NCBI RefSeq assembly: GCF_013266735.1
Contig: NZ_JABSNU010000008.1
Location: 124,001 to 188,000 of the forward strand
From: Pedobacter foliorum
Lineage (GTDB): Bacteria; Bacteroidota; Bacteroidia; Sphingobacteriales; Sphingobacteriaceae
Direction of reading: 5' to 3'
DNA: 64,000 nt
Position 1 is the stretch's first letter; each line of letters starts with the position of its first letter. Under the pieces are notes generated by a model. That model was not told the origin of the DNA. It was given only the letters and a program-made list of their open reading frames with translations, and made no database searches. Made by a program: the position numbers and the translations under genes. Positions 44,084-53,123 of this stretch are shown piece by piece.

Positions 44084-45097
44084 ATGAAGAAAGAAATTGA
44101 CAAGAAACTTTTAATTCGCTACATCAATGACAGATGCACGCCTGAGGATATGATCCAGGTAAAGCAGTTTCTTCAAGATCCAGAATGGCAGCAAGCATTG
44201 GAAAAGTTACTTGAAGTTGACTTTTCTGCTATGGAAAATGAGCAGCCCGATGAAACAGCTGTGGAAGAATGGAATCAGCAGTTCCGTGACAAATATTTCA
44301 GAAAAAAATCCGTCAGATTCTGGTCTACACAGTGGACAGGCTATGCTGCTGCTTGTTTGGTGCTATTGGGTATTGGTGGGTATTTTCTTGCAGGGCCGTT
44401 GGGAGTGACCAGGCAAGCCACTACAACAGTGAATGCTATGATAGAGAAAACGAATCCAAGGGGTATTCGTTCTAGGATTATGCTGCCAGACAGCTCGGTG
44501 GTTTATCTGGGCGCGGGTAGTAGTATTAGTTTTCCAGAGCGATTTGCCGTGAAAGAACGAATGCTAACACTTACCGGGGAAGCTTTTTTTGAAGTATCAA
44601 AAAATCCAGAGCGACCTTTTGTGATCTATACAGATAAAATACGGACCACAGTATTGGGTACCTCATTCAAAATCACCGCATTTAAAGGAGATCCGCTATC
44701 TGTTGAAGTAGCTACTGGCAAGGTGAGGGTGTCAAGAATGGAAAGAGGAAAAGGCGCCACTGAACTTGCAGTACTGATTCCGGGAGAAGGCATAAGGTGG
44801 GATGGAAAGAGTGAAAAGGCCGTGGCAATATCTGCCGACATCCGTGCGGTTAAAGGTTGGGCAACAGGAGAAATATCTTTCAGAAATCGTTCGCTGGCAC
44901 AAATTGCAGCTGAACTGGAAAACTGGTATGATGTAGATATCAGTTTCGCTAAATCGGTAAGGGGAAACAAACGCCTCTCTTTGAGCGTAGACGGGAGGTT
45001 GGCCCTTTCGGATGTTCTCGACATTATCTGTAATACAGCCCATCTGGAGTACTACTTTAATGGAAGGCAGAAAGTCGTTATATCTGGGAGCAAATAA
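44084..45097 (+). CDS. FecR-family anti-sigma factor
   Basis: Inner-membrane protein of 337 aa. A cytoplasmic N-terminal domain (about 1-75) is followed by a single membrane segment (GYAAACLVLLGIGGYFLAG at about 86-104). The periplasmic FecR domain follows (IMLPDSSVVYLGAGSSISFP, LTGEAFFEVSKNPERPFVIY), then a C-terminal DUF4974-type domain with ATGEISFRNRSLAQIAAELE. It should hold the preceding sigma factor inactive until the receptor signals. Confidence 0.92.
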   Translation: MKKEIDKKLLIRYINDRCTPEDMIQVKQFLQDPEWQQALEKLLEVDFSAMENEQPDETAVEEWNQQFRDKYFRKKSVRFWSTQWTGYAAACLVLLGIGGYFLAGPLGVTRQATTTVNAMIEKTNPRGIRSRIMLPDSSVVYLGAGSSISFPERFAVKERMLTLTGEAFFEVSKNPERPFVIYTDKIRTTVLGTSFKITAFKGDPLSVEVATGKVRVSRMERGKGATELAVLIPGEGIRWDGKSEKAVAISADIRAVKGWATGEISFRNRSLAQIAAELENWYDVDISFAKSVRGNKRLSLSVDGRLALSDVLDIICNTAHLEYYFNGRQKVVISGSK

Positions 45098-45151
45098 GAC
45101 AAAAAAGGAAAGGAGAAAAATGAACGGTTAATCTTTACTAAAACAAAAAAT

Positions 45152-45175
45152 CCGTTCCCGGTAATCCGGAAACGG
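45152..45175. other. Hairpin in the FecR-receptor intergenic region
   Basis: CCGTTCCCGG (45152-45161) and CCGGAAACGG (45166-45175) form a 10-bp stem with one mismatch around a 4-base loop. No T tract follows. It may be a partial terminator or an mRNA processing site that sets receptor levels relative to FecR. Confidence 0.35.
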
Positions 45176-45294
45176 AAGATGTGATCACATGCAGTAACAT
45201 GTTTACCAAGACGCTGTACTGCAGGTGAAATGCTCCAGGCCAGGCCCGGATACAATTAAAGTGCTTTTATCAAACAACATTAACATTCAAAAAT

Positions 45295-48200
45295 ATGCAT
45301 AATGTAGGAAAACTACGCCCAACAATTCCATTTATCATGAAATTATCCCTGATTATTGCGGCCCTGCAGCTCACCTTCATAGGTGTCATGCTTGCCAGTG
45401 ATGTACGGGGCCAAAATCTCGATCAGCTAAAGATTGAGATTAAACTTAACCACGCTTCTGTAGAGGAAGGGCTCATTACACTTTCGCAGAAAAGCGGCAT
45501 CAGGATTTCCTATGAAGGTGACATGCTCGAAAAGGAAAGAAAAAAGATCACGTTAAACAGCAATAATATTACAGCAGCAGCTGTTTTAAGAAGCATTCTG
45601 GAGAAAACCAATCTCAAATATCGGCTCTTTAAAAATTACATTATTATTGACGCAAAGTCGGTTCCGCAACAGCCCGGACGTATTAAGGGCAAAGTAGTGG
45701 ACGACAGGGGCGAAGTGATGCCCAGCACCAGTATTAAGATTGTAGAAACCGGTCAGACTGTGCAAACTATGGTAGATGGAAAGTATAGTATAAGCCTTAA
45801 GTCAGGGACTTACACCATGGAGGTCAGTTATATCTCTTATCAAAAACAACGCATAACCGATGTTGTGGTGAGGTCTGGGGAAAACACGGCGCTGGATATT
45901 TCCATGAAACCGGATTCAAAAGGCTTATCCGAGGTAACGATCACATCCAGTTACAAAAAAGCATCGGTAGTGGGTTTATATGCGCAGCAGAAAAACATGT
46001 CCAATCTTTCAGATGGAATCTCTGCAGAACAAATCAGTGCAACGCCGGATAAACACGTAGGAGAAACCCTGAAACGGATCACCGGGGTATCTACCAACGA
46101 AAATAGGAAAGTAGTTATCCGTGGTATTGCCGAGCGTTATAATGTGTCGTTGCTGAACGGAAGCGCATTGCCGAGTACAGATGTGCAAGAGCGTGACTTC
46201 GAATTTAACCTGATCCCAACGAATCTGGTTGACAATATTGTGGTTGCCAAATCCATCACAGCTGACATGCCTTATGGATTTGCCGGTGGTTTGGTTCAGA
46301 TTACTACTAAATCTGTACCTGAAAGCAATTTTCTTTCCGTAAGTGCAGGTACCTCTTTTAACAGCCGTACCACCGGGAAAGATTTTCTGGGTTATGGTCG
46401 CAGCAAGTATGACTACCTGGGTTTTGATGATGGAAGCAGAGATCATTTCCCGAATGGATTGCTGAACCTTGTGGGCAAATTTGACCCAACAAAGGATGAA
46501 AGTCAGAACGAAATCAAAGCTACACAGGTAGCTGAGGAGAACAAACGTATAGGAGGAACAGAGCGCTTAGGTGCACGTCTTTTTCAATCAATGCCATCAC
46601 AAAATTACCAACTGAGTTTGGGCAGAGTGTATTCGCCTAGCAAGACCAAAGAACATAAAATTGGTTTTGTGGGTTCGTTGAGCTATCGCAACACGCAAAG
46701 CAATGATTACGTTTCTTCCATGCGCAGGGGAGATTGGTCTCATGAACCTACACGCGGAGATGATCCTACGGATGTAAATACCGGGAATATATATGGGTTT
46801 AATACCACCTTAGGATTATTGCTAAATGGTGGTTTTAAAACAGAAAGCCACCAGATCAATACCTATAATTTATATACAAGGATATTCGATAATAGGTTTA
46901 GTCGTTATACCGGATGGTCTTTTGAAAATCCAAAAAATGAAACGGACATGAAATATGGGGGTATACTGGAAGATGACAGGCCTAAATTTACAGATTTGCT
47001 GCAAAACAAAGTAAGTGGTATCCATCGTTTTAATTCAATAAAGATTGAATGGGGTTTAGCCAGAACTTCTTTGAAATCGGAGGAACGGGATGCAATTTCG
47101 GCCTCGATGGGCGCCAGAGAAATCGGAAACAGAGTACTGTACACTTATCAGCCAGGTACCGTAAGCGACCCCGGCCCTGGTGCGCTGCACCGTGATGAAT
47201 ACCTCTACAAGGAAAATAATATTGATGGTGTAATTAGTGCCGCATACGATTTTAAACTCGGCAAAACCAGCCATATCTTTAAAACCGGTGTTAACTATTT
47301 AAAAAAACATGCATTTTATGACTGGCAGGTGCTTCCGATAGTAAAAGGGACAAATTCAACGGTTCCGGTAGAACTGATTCCTATTCAGGACTGGGGCAAT
47401 TATATGAGTATGGAGAATGCGGAAAACAGTTTGTTCTACTTCAAGAAAGATTACACTTCAAATAAATTTGAAGCTAAAAGCATAAATAAAGGCGGATTTG
47501 TGATGTTGGATCATAAATTGCTACCAAGCCTTCGGGTGGTTTGGGGTGCCCGGGCCGAATACTTTAAACTGGATACCATAGTTAACTCTGCCAGTTTGCT
47601 GAGAGACAAGAATGTTAAGATCTTTTTTGAAGAAAAGAAGGATTGGTATTTTCTGCCTTCGGCAAATATCACTTACTCACCTTTAAAAGACCTGAACCTG
47701 CGTGCATCCTATGCCAAGTCGGCCGTTCGTCCGGGGCTGATGGAAAATTCGAGATTCTCGCGTTACAACCCCAACTACGGATCGGTTGTAAGGAGCAATG
47801 GGGTTAGCAGTACTCTTATTGATAATTACGATGCCAAGATAGAACTGTTTCCCGGCGCAGGCGAACTTTTGTCGGTGGCCTATTTTTATAAGTATTTTGA
47901 TAAACCAGCCGAATATTACAGGATAGATAATGAAAATAATGGGCGTGGCTACATAACAATTTCCAATTCCGACTGGGCAAAAGTAAGAGGATGGGAATTT
48001 GAGCTTCGTAAAAGTTTAGGTTTTGTGTATGACGGACTTCCTTTTCTAAAGGATGTATACGTTAGTGGTAACCTTACTCTTCAAAAATCAGAGGTAAGGG
48101 CACGGGAGATACAGTTTGAAACGACGCCCGCTGGTGTCGATACGGTGTATTATAAATACCTGAAATATCCACGTGCTTTATATGGACAAGTTCCATTGCT

Positions 48201-48636
48201 ATACAATGCAGGAATACAATATGCCGGTAAAAAACTAGGGCTAAACGTTACCTATAACCACGCAGGGTACAAAACATTCATTACAGGGATTGACCCTAGT
48301 CTGGTAGAGTATGAAAGACCGCGATCCCAAATGGATGCGCAGATTAGTTATAGATTTCTTAAAGGAAAACTAGAAACCAAATTAAATATGAGCAACCTGC
48401 TTGATGCTCCTTTCCGCTATTTCATCAATGATCCAACAACTTACGACCTAAAACCCGGAAATGAGGGTAAAACGAACTTGGAATGGAACGACAAATACGA
48501 ATATAAATTTGGTTTCTCGGAGAAATTTGAAAAAGGGTATAAGGATAAGGCTACGAACAGGCAGGTTGGCGACCGGCAAACATCCACCCGTTATACAGGC
48601 CGTACGTTCAGTCTTTCTTTATCCTATAACTTTTAA
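45295..48636 (+). CDS. TonB-dependent receptor with STN signalling domain
   Basis: Outer-membrane receptor of 1113 aa. An extended N-terminus leads into a signal peptide ending DVRGQ, then an STN domain (about 45-120: IEIKLNHASVEEGLITLSQK, GIRISYEGDML) for contact with the FecR anti-sigma factor. A carboxypeptidase-regulatory-like domain follows (IKGKVVDDRGEVMPSTSIKI), then the plug with GETLKRITGVSTNENRKVVI and the barrel ending FSLSLSYNF. No SusD-like gene follows; a different lipoprotein does. Substrate unknown: a metal chelate, peptide or glycan are all possible. Start at 45295; the internal Met at 45337 would also give a signal peptide. Confidence 0.9.
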   Translation: MHNVGKLRPTIPFIMKLSLIIAALQLTFIGVMLASDVRGQNLDQLKIEIKLNHASVEEGLITLSQKSGIRISYEGDMLEKERKKITLNSNNITAAAVLRSILEKTNLKYRLFKNYIIIDAKSVPQQPGRIKGKVVDDRGEVMPSTSIKIVETGQTVQTMVDGKYSISLKSGTYTMEVSYISYQKQRITDVVVRSGENTALDISMKPDSKGLSEVTITSSYKKASVVGLYAQQKNMSNLSDGISAEQISATPDKHVGETLKRITGVSTNENRKVVIRGIAERYNVSLLNGSALPSTDVQERDFEFNLIPTNLVDNIVVAKSITADMPYGFAGGLVQITTKSVPESNFLSVSAGTSFNSRTTGKDFLGYGRSKYDYLGFDDGSRDHFPNGLLNLVGKFDPTKDESQNEIKATQVAEENKRIGGTERLGARLFQSMPSQNYQLSLGRVYSPSKTKEHKIGFVGSLSYRNTQSNDYVSSMRRGDWSHEPTRGDDPTDVNTGNIYGFNTTLGLLLNGGFKTESHQINTYNLYTRIFDNRFSRYTGWSFENPKNETDMKYGGILEDDRPKFTDLLQNKVSGIHRFNSIKIEWGLARTSLKSEERDAISASMGAREIGNRVLYTYQPGTVSDPGPGALHRDEYLYKENNIDGVISAAYDFKLGKTSHIFKTGVNYLKKHAFYDWQVLPIVKGTNSTVPVELIPIQDWGNYMSMENAENSLFYFKKDYTSNKFEAKSINKGGFVMLDHKLLPSLRVVWGARAEYFKLDTIVNSASLLRDKNVKIFFEEKKDWYFLPSANITYSPLKDLNLRASYAKSAVRPGLMENSRFSRYNPNYGSVVRSNGVSSTLIDNYDAKIELFPGAGELLSVAYFYKYFDKPAEYYRIDNENNGRGYITISNSDWAKVRGWEFELRKSLGFVYDGLPFLKDVYVSGNLTLQKSEVRAREIQFETTPAGVDTVYYKYLKYPRALYGQVPLLYNAGIQYAGKKLGLNVTYNHAGYKTFITGIDPSLVEYERPRSQMDAQISYRFLKGKLETKLNMSNLLDAPFRYFINDPTTYDLKPGNEGKTNLEWNDKYEYKFGFSEKFEKGYKDKATNRQVGDRQTSTRYTGRTFSLSLSYNF

Positions 48637-48648
48637 TTTTTGTAAACC

Positions 48649-49473
48649 ATGATCAAAACATTTAAAATAATTTATCTGGTAGCTATCCTGCCTATATTTT
48701 TATTCAGTGCCTGCGAAAAAGACGGGAACCATATAATGCCAAAAATAAAAGCTATTAACAAAGATTTCAACATAAGTGGTTTTGTTATGGGTGATACTGT
48801 TGAACAATATTTTGACGGTGTTAAAATGCGTGAGTATTATGGACAAGTTAGGACCGTATATCCTTTGGATCAGCTTGCCTTTGAAAAAGACGAGATCAAC
48901 ATGGAATTGAGAAGAAAAAGCAATGGAGAGACCATCTATCGTCAAACATTTAATATTAATGACAAGCAAAATACCGTTCCTCGTTTTTATTTCGACGGAT
49001 CGAATTTCAACAAAGGATACACTTACCCAGATTCCCAGGGAGATGAATATACCGTGAATTTTTATTTGGATCCCTCGGGCGGTTCTACTTCTGTAGATAT
49101 CAACATTGATGTACTCGAATACTATTATGACAGTACCAAGCCCGACCCCATTATAGTGGTAAATACAACTACCATTCCAATCGCCGAAAATGTTAAGCCG
49201 GGAGAATGGACGCCTTACCTTAAAGTTCAAATACCGATGGCTCATCAACAACAGGATGGGACGGAGTTATATCCGATTGTAGTGGTCAGGGATTCGAAAA
49301 CCAAAGACTACTATGTCAATAATAAGAGGGACCAAAGTACGGTTACTATGGAATTACCTTATGATGGTGTTTCTCCAGGTAAGGTACAGAGTATATATCT
49401 GAATAAGAAAACAGTCACTGCAAAGATGTTTTATCTGGAGGTGTATGATCTTATTCCCTTATTTCCGCGTTAA
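48649..49473 (+). CDS. Lipoprotein paired with the STN-type receptor
   Basis: Lipoprotein of 274 aa with lipobox FSAC followed by EKDGNH, beginning 13 bp after the receptor stop, so in the same operon. The mature part is beta-rich (NISGFVMGDTVEQYFDGVKM; LRRKSNGETIYRQTF) with no domain I can name. It is not SusD-like in length or motif. By position it may be a substrate-capturing surface partner of the receptor. A perfect terminator follows. Confidence 0.7.
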   Translation: MIKTFKIIYLVAILPIFLFSACEKDGNHIMPKIKAINKDFNISGFVMGDTVEQYFDGVKMREYYGQVRTVYPLDQLAFEKDEINMELRRKSNGETIYRQTFNINDKQNTVPRFYFDGSNFNKGYTYPDSQGDEYTVNFYLDPSGGSTSVDINIDVLEYYYDSTKPDPIIVVNTTTIPIAENVKPGEWTPYLKVQIPMAHQQQDGTELYPIVVVRDSKTKDYYVNNKRDQSTVTMELPYDGVSPGKVQSIYLNKKTVTAKMFYLEVYDLIPLFPR

Positions 49474-49485
49474 TTGTAGCTTTAG

Positions 49486-49519
49486 CAGTTGTCAAGGATT
49501 CCTTGACAACTGTTTTTTT
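49486..49519 (+). terminator. Intrinsic terminator of the sigma/FecR/receptor region
   Basis: CAGTTGTCAAGG and CCTTGACAACTG (49486-49497, 49501-49512) form a perfect 12-bp stem with a 3-base loop, followed by seven T. The right part overlaps the last codons of the convergent histidine kinase gene. Confidence 0.92.
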
Positions 49520-51384
49520 GTCAATTCCTCTTCTTTTGATGGAATGGAATATGAGAATATAGCTCCATTTGGTTCTACATTCTGAGCCCAAATCTGTCCA
49601 CCAAGTTTTTGAATAAAATCCTTACACATGGAAAGGGCTATCCCTGCTCCATGTTGTGTAGAGGAACCGAAGTTACTGGATACTGAAAACAGTTTACCTA
49701 GGGTTTGCTCATCCATTCCCTGTCCTTCGTCTGTAACGGATACTGTAATCAAATGATCGTCCTGTGTGCAACTAATTATAATTGTTCCGCCGTCAGGAGA
49801 GAATTTAATGGCATTAGATAGTAAATTTCGATTAACGAATTGTAGCATTTCCTTATCTGATACGGCAGTTGCATGCATTGGTATTTGGTTTAACAATGTT
49901 ATTTTTTTTGCGCTTATTTGTTGCATAACAATATCAGCTGATTCGCTGAAAAGGTCGTGGAGCACCAGTGTTTCAGCTTTGTATTGGTAACCGGAAAGTT
50001 GTTGTTTGATCCATTGCAATATGATGTCGAATGACTCCAGCATATCTGAAGCTCGTTTTTCTATATCCCCATAAAAATGTTCCATTTCCTCTTTTGTAAA
50101 TTCTGGATTGTCCTTCATTAATCCTGCAATACTTATTGTAGAGATAAGTGGTGTCCTGAAATCATGTGCTAGAATAGAGAAGAGCTTGTTTTTGAATTCA
50201 TCTGCTACCTGTAAAGTCTTGTTTTGTTCCAATATTTGCAAGTTAAGTTTCTCGAGTTCAAGTTCATGCTTACGTGAAACCTGATACAAACGGTAAATGA
50301 AAAGGAGTAAAAATAAGCTGACTACACAAATGGAAACCAGCAACCAGATTTTGGTTCTACTATTTTTATTTACGATACTTAAAACAGCATTATCGCCTTG
50401 TATGGTATTGTACTTAATGTAATCTCCAACAAATTTTTTCAGATTCTCATTCTCTTCAGCCATTGTGGCCTCCAATAGCTTCTGAACACTGATAATTTTG
50501 TCTTTATTTCCCAATAATTCAGTATGGGTTAAAATATCCTGCAACATTGGGATTAAATCCAATACATAACCTTTTTCTTTAGCCAATTGGTAACCACGCC
50601 AGGCATAATTTAATGCGCTATCTGGCTGATTTTTATAATATCTGGCGAAGGAATTAAGTATGTAAATTTCCTGATCATCAATCTCATATTTTCGCGCCTC
50701 AGCTAAGGCTGCAACGAGTACTTTTAGCGATTCTTTATTGCGGCCTTTTTTAAAAAGAAAATCGGATTCTAACTCATTTACTGCAATTAATACTCGGTGA
50801 TCATTATATCTGGAAGCAATTTCCCGAGTTTTATCTATATAATACTGACTACTATCATCAGAAAGCCTTGGATTACTCATGCAATAATTGGCATTCACCA
50901 GGCTCATAATACTGTCTTTTCTTCCTGTTCGAATAACCTGTCTGAAAAGATTAAGACCTTTTGTAGAATCACCAAGACTTAGATATACATTACCCATGTT
51001 CATCATTACTTGACTAACGTTTGCACTATCCTGTTGAACCCTGTAAGCGGCCAATGCATGGGTGTACAATTGAAGAGATTCCTGATACATTCCCCTTATG
51101 TAGAGCACAGAAGCGATCACATTATCGGCATCTGCTGTTCCTTTCGCATACTGCAATCTAGTGGCTATCTCTTTAGCCCTGATACCATAATAAAGAGCGC
51201 TATCCACATTCCTCATATGATAAAGCATTCCTAAGCGGTTTATGGAATTGATATAATTAATACTGTCCTTAGCTGAAGCCAATTTCTGTTTTTCTGCTTT
51301 TATTAAATTGGACTGTCCCTGTATTGGGCCATAACAAAAGAGTAGAACGGGCAAAAGGTAAGGCAATAGTTTTGGTAAGCGCAT
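49492..51384 (-). CDS. TPR-containing sensor histidine kinase
   Basis: Protein of 630 aa. A signal peptide is followed by a periplasmic TPR region (about 25-310, for example ALAAYRVQQDSANVSQVMMN and MGNVYLSLGDSTKGLNLFRQ). A membrane segment lies at about 350-367 (WLLVSICVVSLFLLLFIYRL). HisKA has H-box ILAHDFRTPLIST, and HATPase_c has N-box LLSNAIKFSP, G-boxes DEGQGMD and GAGIALSM. The only response regulator nearby is the LytTR gene 107 bp upstream on the same strand, but LytTR regulators usually pair with LytS-type kinases, not HisKA kinases. Its C-terminal codons share bases with the opposite-strand terminator. Confidence 0.88.
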   Translation of the reverse strand: MRLPKLLPYLLPVLLFCYGPIQGQSNLIKAEKQKLASAKDSINYINSINRLGMLYHMRNVDSALYYGIRAKEIATRLQYAKGTADADNVIASVLYIRGMYQESLQLYTHALAAYRVQQDSANVSQVMMNMGNVYLSLGDSTKGLNLFRQVIRTGRKDSIMSLVNANYCMSNPRLSDDSSQYYIDKTREIASRYNDHRVLIAVNELESDFLFKKGRNKESLKVLVAALAEARKYEIDDQEIYILNSFARYYKNQPDSALNYAWRGYQLAKEKGYVLDLIPMLQDILTHTELLGNKDKIISVQKLLEATMAEENENLKKFVGDYIKYNTIQGDNAVLSIVNKNSRTKIWLLVSICVVSLFLLLFIYRLYQVSRKHELELEKLNLQILEQNKTLQVADEFKNKLFSILAHDFRTPLISTISIAGLMKDNPEFTKEEMEHFYGDIEKRASDMLESFDIILQWIKQQLSGYQYKAETLVLHDLFSESADIVMQQISAKKITLLNQIPMHATAVSDKEMLQFVNRNLLSNAIKFSPDGGTIIISCTQDDHLITVSVTDEGQGMDEQTLGKLFSVSSNFGSSTQHGAGIALSMCKDFIQKLGGQIWAQNVEPNGAIFSYSIPSKEEELTKKQLSRNP

Positions 51385-51491
51385 GGTGAAAATAGGAATA
51401 GATTAATCTAATTTAGTTTTTAAATTAAACAAACTCAGTTAAATATAAACCTATTCATTTCATTTATTTAAGTGATTGCGCTTAGATATGG

Positions 51492-52184
51492 TTATAGAAT
51501 TTGCATACGTTTATTCAAGAGTGGTCTATAAGTATCAGATACAGGAATCATAGTGTGATTAACGATTAATGTGCCCCCCTCGATAGAATCTATTTTCCCG
51601 AGGTTAACAATAAATGACCTGTGCACTTTGAAAAATATATTTTCTGGTAATTTTTGTTCTACAGATTTTAAGGATGAGTGAATAGAATAAGTTGTGTTTG
51701 AAAGGAAAATTTTTATATAGTCTCCCTTAGCTTCAAAGTATAAAATATCAGATAATTTAATCCGTTTAATAATATTTGAATCTCGGATAAACACAAATTC
51801 ATCCGCTTCATTTGCAACTGGCTTTCTAGTTTTGATCAGATCCCGAGCCTTTTGTACTGCTTTCAGAAACCGAACAGAACCTATTGGTTTTGTTAAAAAG
51901 TCAACCACGTTTAGATCAAAAGCTTCTATAGCATAATCGATTTGAGAAGTAGTAAAAATAATCATAGGGTTTTTACCCTCCAATAATCTTGCTAGCTCAA
52001 TTCCACTCATTCGGGGCATCTCAATATCTAAAAAAATGATATCAATATCGTTGTTAAGGATAATCTGATGTGCTTCGGCAGCATTTGTGCATTCACCAAC
52101 CAAAAATAAGGACGGATCTAAACTTATTAATTTCTTTAAGACGGCTCTAAATACCGCCTGATCATCGACAATTAAGCAATTCAT
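51492..52184 (-). CDS. LytTR-family response regulator
   Basis: Response regulator of 230 aa. Receiver domain about 1-115, with acidic pair in LIVDDQ, phosphoacceptor in IIFLDIEMPRMSG, Thr in IIFTTS and Lys in FLTKPIG. LytTR DNA-binding domain about 130-228 (ILYFEAKGDYIKIFL, VHRSFIVNLGKID). LytTR proteins bind direct repeats upstream of target genes. It precedes the histidine kinase on the same strand and is probably its partner. Confidence 0.92.
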   Translation of the reverse strand: MNCLIVDDQAVFRAVLKKLISLDPSLFLVGECTNAAEAHQIILNNDIDIIFLDIEMPRMSGIELARLLEGKNPMIIFTTSQIDYAIEAFDLNVVDFLTKPIGSVRFLKAVQKARDLIKTRKPVANEADEFVFIRDSNIIKRIKLSDILYFEAKGDYIKIFLSNTTYSIHSSLKSVEQKLPENIFFKVHRSFIVNLGKIDSIEGGTLIVNHTMIPVSDTYRPLLNKRMQIL

Positions 52185-52387
52185 CAGAAATGATTTATTT
52201 ATTAACCCAATATACAGTAATATTTCTATTCAATAAAGACACTACCGGTGTTAAACATCACTATTAAATTACAACGCTTCAAATCCCCATTTCGGCGAAA
52301 GAATTTGCCTTTCTGTCTCCTATTCATTTCGGAGATCATTTTTCTGCGATAGTTTTGATCAATCAATTCACTAAAATATAAGCTATT

Positions 52388-52987
52388 ATGAAAACCATTA
52401 AAAATTTTATCATCTTAATTATCTCAGTATTATCTATCCAATTTGCGAGTGCTCAATCTACCTCAATGCAAGATCCCGTTAGTTTTAAACTAAAAAATGG
52501 TTTGACTATAATCGTTGCAGAGAATCAGGACAGTAAAAAAATATATGCAGGTTTTACAGCAGATGAAGAATCCGCTGAAAGCAGTAAAGCTGGTGTGCAG
52601 GACGTATTTAACGCTATGATGAATTTTAGTGATAAAGGTGGGAATATAGCTGCAAATACTTCCGATTTTGCTGCCACCTTAATGACATTCTCAAAATCAA
52701 TACAAGAACCTGTCTTAAACCAAGCTTCTTTTGAAACAGCGTTGGCAAAAGTAATTACAAGTGTAAATGCCAGAGATCGTTATTACCCTGAAACAATTAC
52801 TGAAACATCAGTTAAGACCATAACTTTAAACGATATTAAAGCATTTTATAGCAAGAATATTATTCCTTCAAATACATACCTAACTATTGCGGGCAATATC
52901 TCTGCCTCCGATGCTAAAGCTTTAGCAAAGAAATTTTTTGGGGAATGGAACACCCGCTCTGCTTCGGAACTATTAGTTAGCAAATAG
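52388..52987 (+). CDS. Short M16-like (insulinase-type) protein without zinc motif
   Basis: Secreted protein of 199 aa with a signal peptide ending ASAQ. It begins like an M16 peptidase (PVSFKLKNGLTIIVAENQDS) and ends like the C-terminal part of an M16 domain (ITLNDIKAFYSKNIIPSNTY, AKALAKKFFGEW). The HxxEH zinc site and much of the central region are missing; in the expected place stands ESSKAGVQDVFNAMM. A full M16 domain is about 220 aa and proteins of the family usually carry two. This is therefore a shortened, presumably non-catalytic version, coherent and with a good start and terminator, not obvious debris. Confidence 0.65.
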   Translation: MKTIKNFIILIISVLSIQFASAQSTSMQDPVSFKLKNGLTIIVAENQDSKKIYAGFTADEESAESSKAGVQDVFNAMMNFSDKGGNIAANTSDFAATLMTFSKSIQEPVLNQASFETALAKVITSVNARDRYYPETITETSVKTITLNDIKAFYSKNIIPSNTYLTIAGNISASDAKALAKKFFGEWNTRSASELLVSK

Positions 52988-53016
52988 TTGAAGTTTAAGG
53001 GTTGAGTTATTGACTT

Positions 53017-53046
53017 GCTGTCCAGAATTCTTTTTGGACAGCTTTT
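53017..53046 (+). terminator. Intrinsic terminator after the short M16-like gene
   Basis: GCTGTCCA (53017-53024) and TGGACAGC (53035-53042) form a perfect 8-bp stem with a 10-base loop, followed by TTTTG. Confidence 0.8.
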
Positions 53047-53123
53047 GTTATTTAGAAGTATAGTGGATATATAAATGTAGCAAATTCCACTATCTTTGCT
53101 GCTCAATTTAATATCCGCATTTC

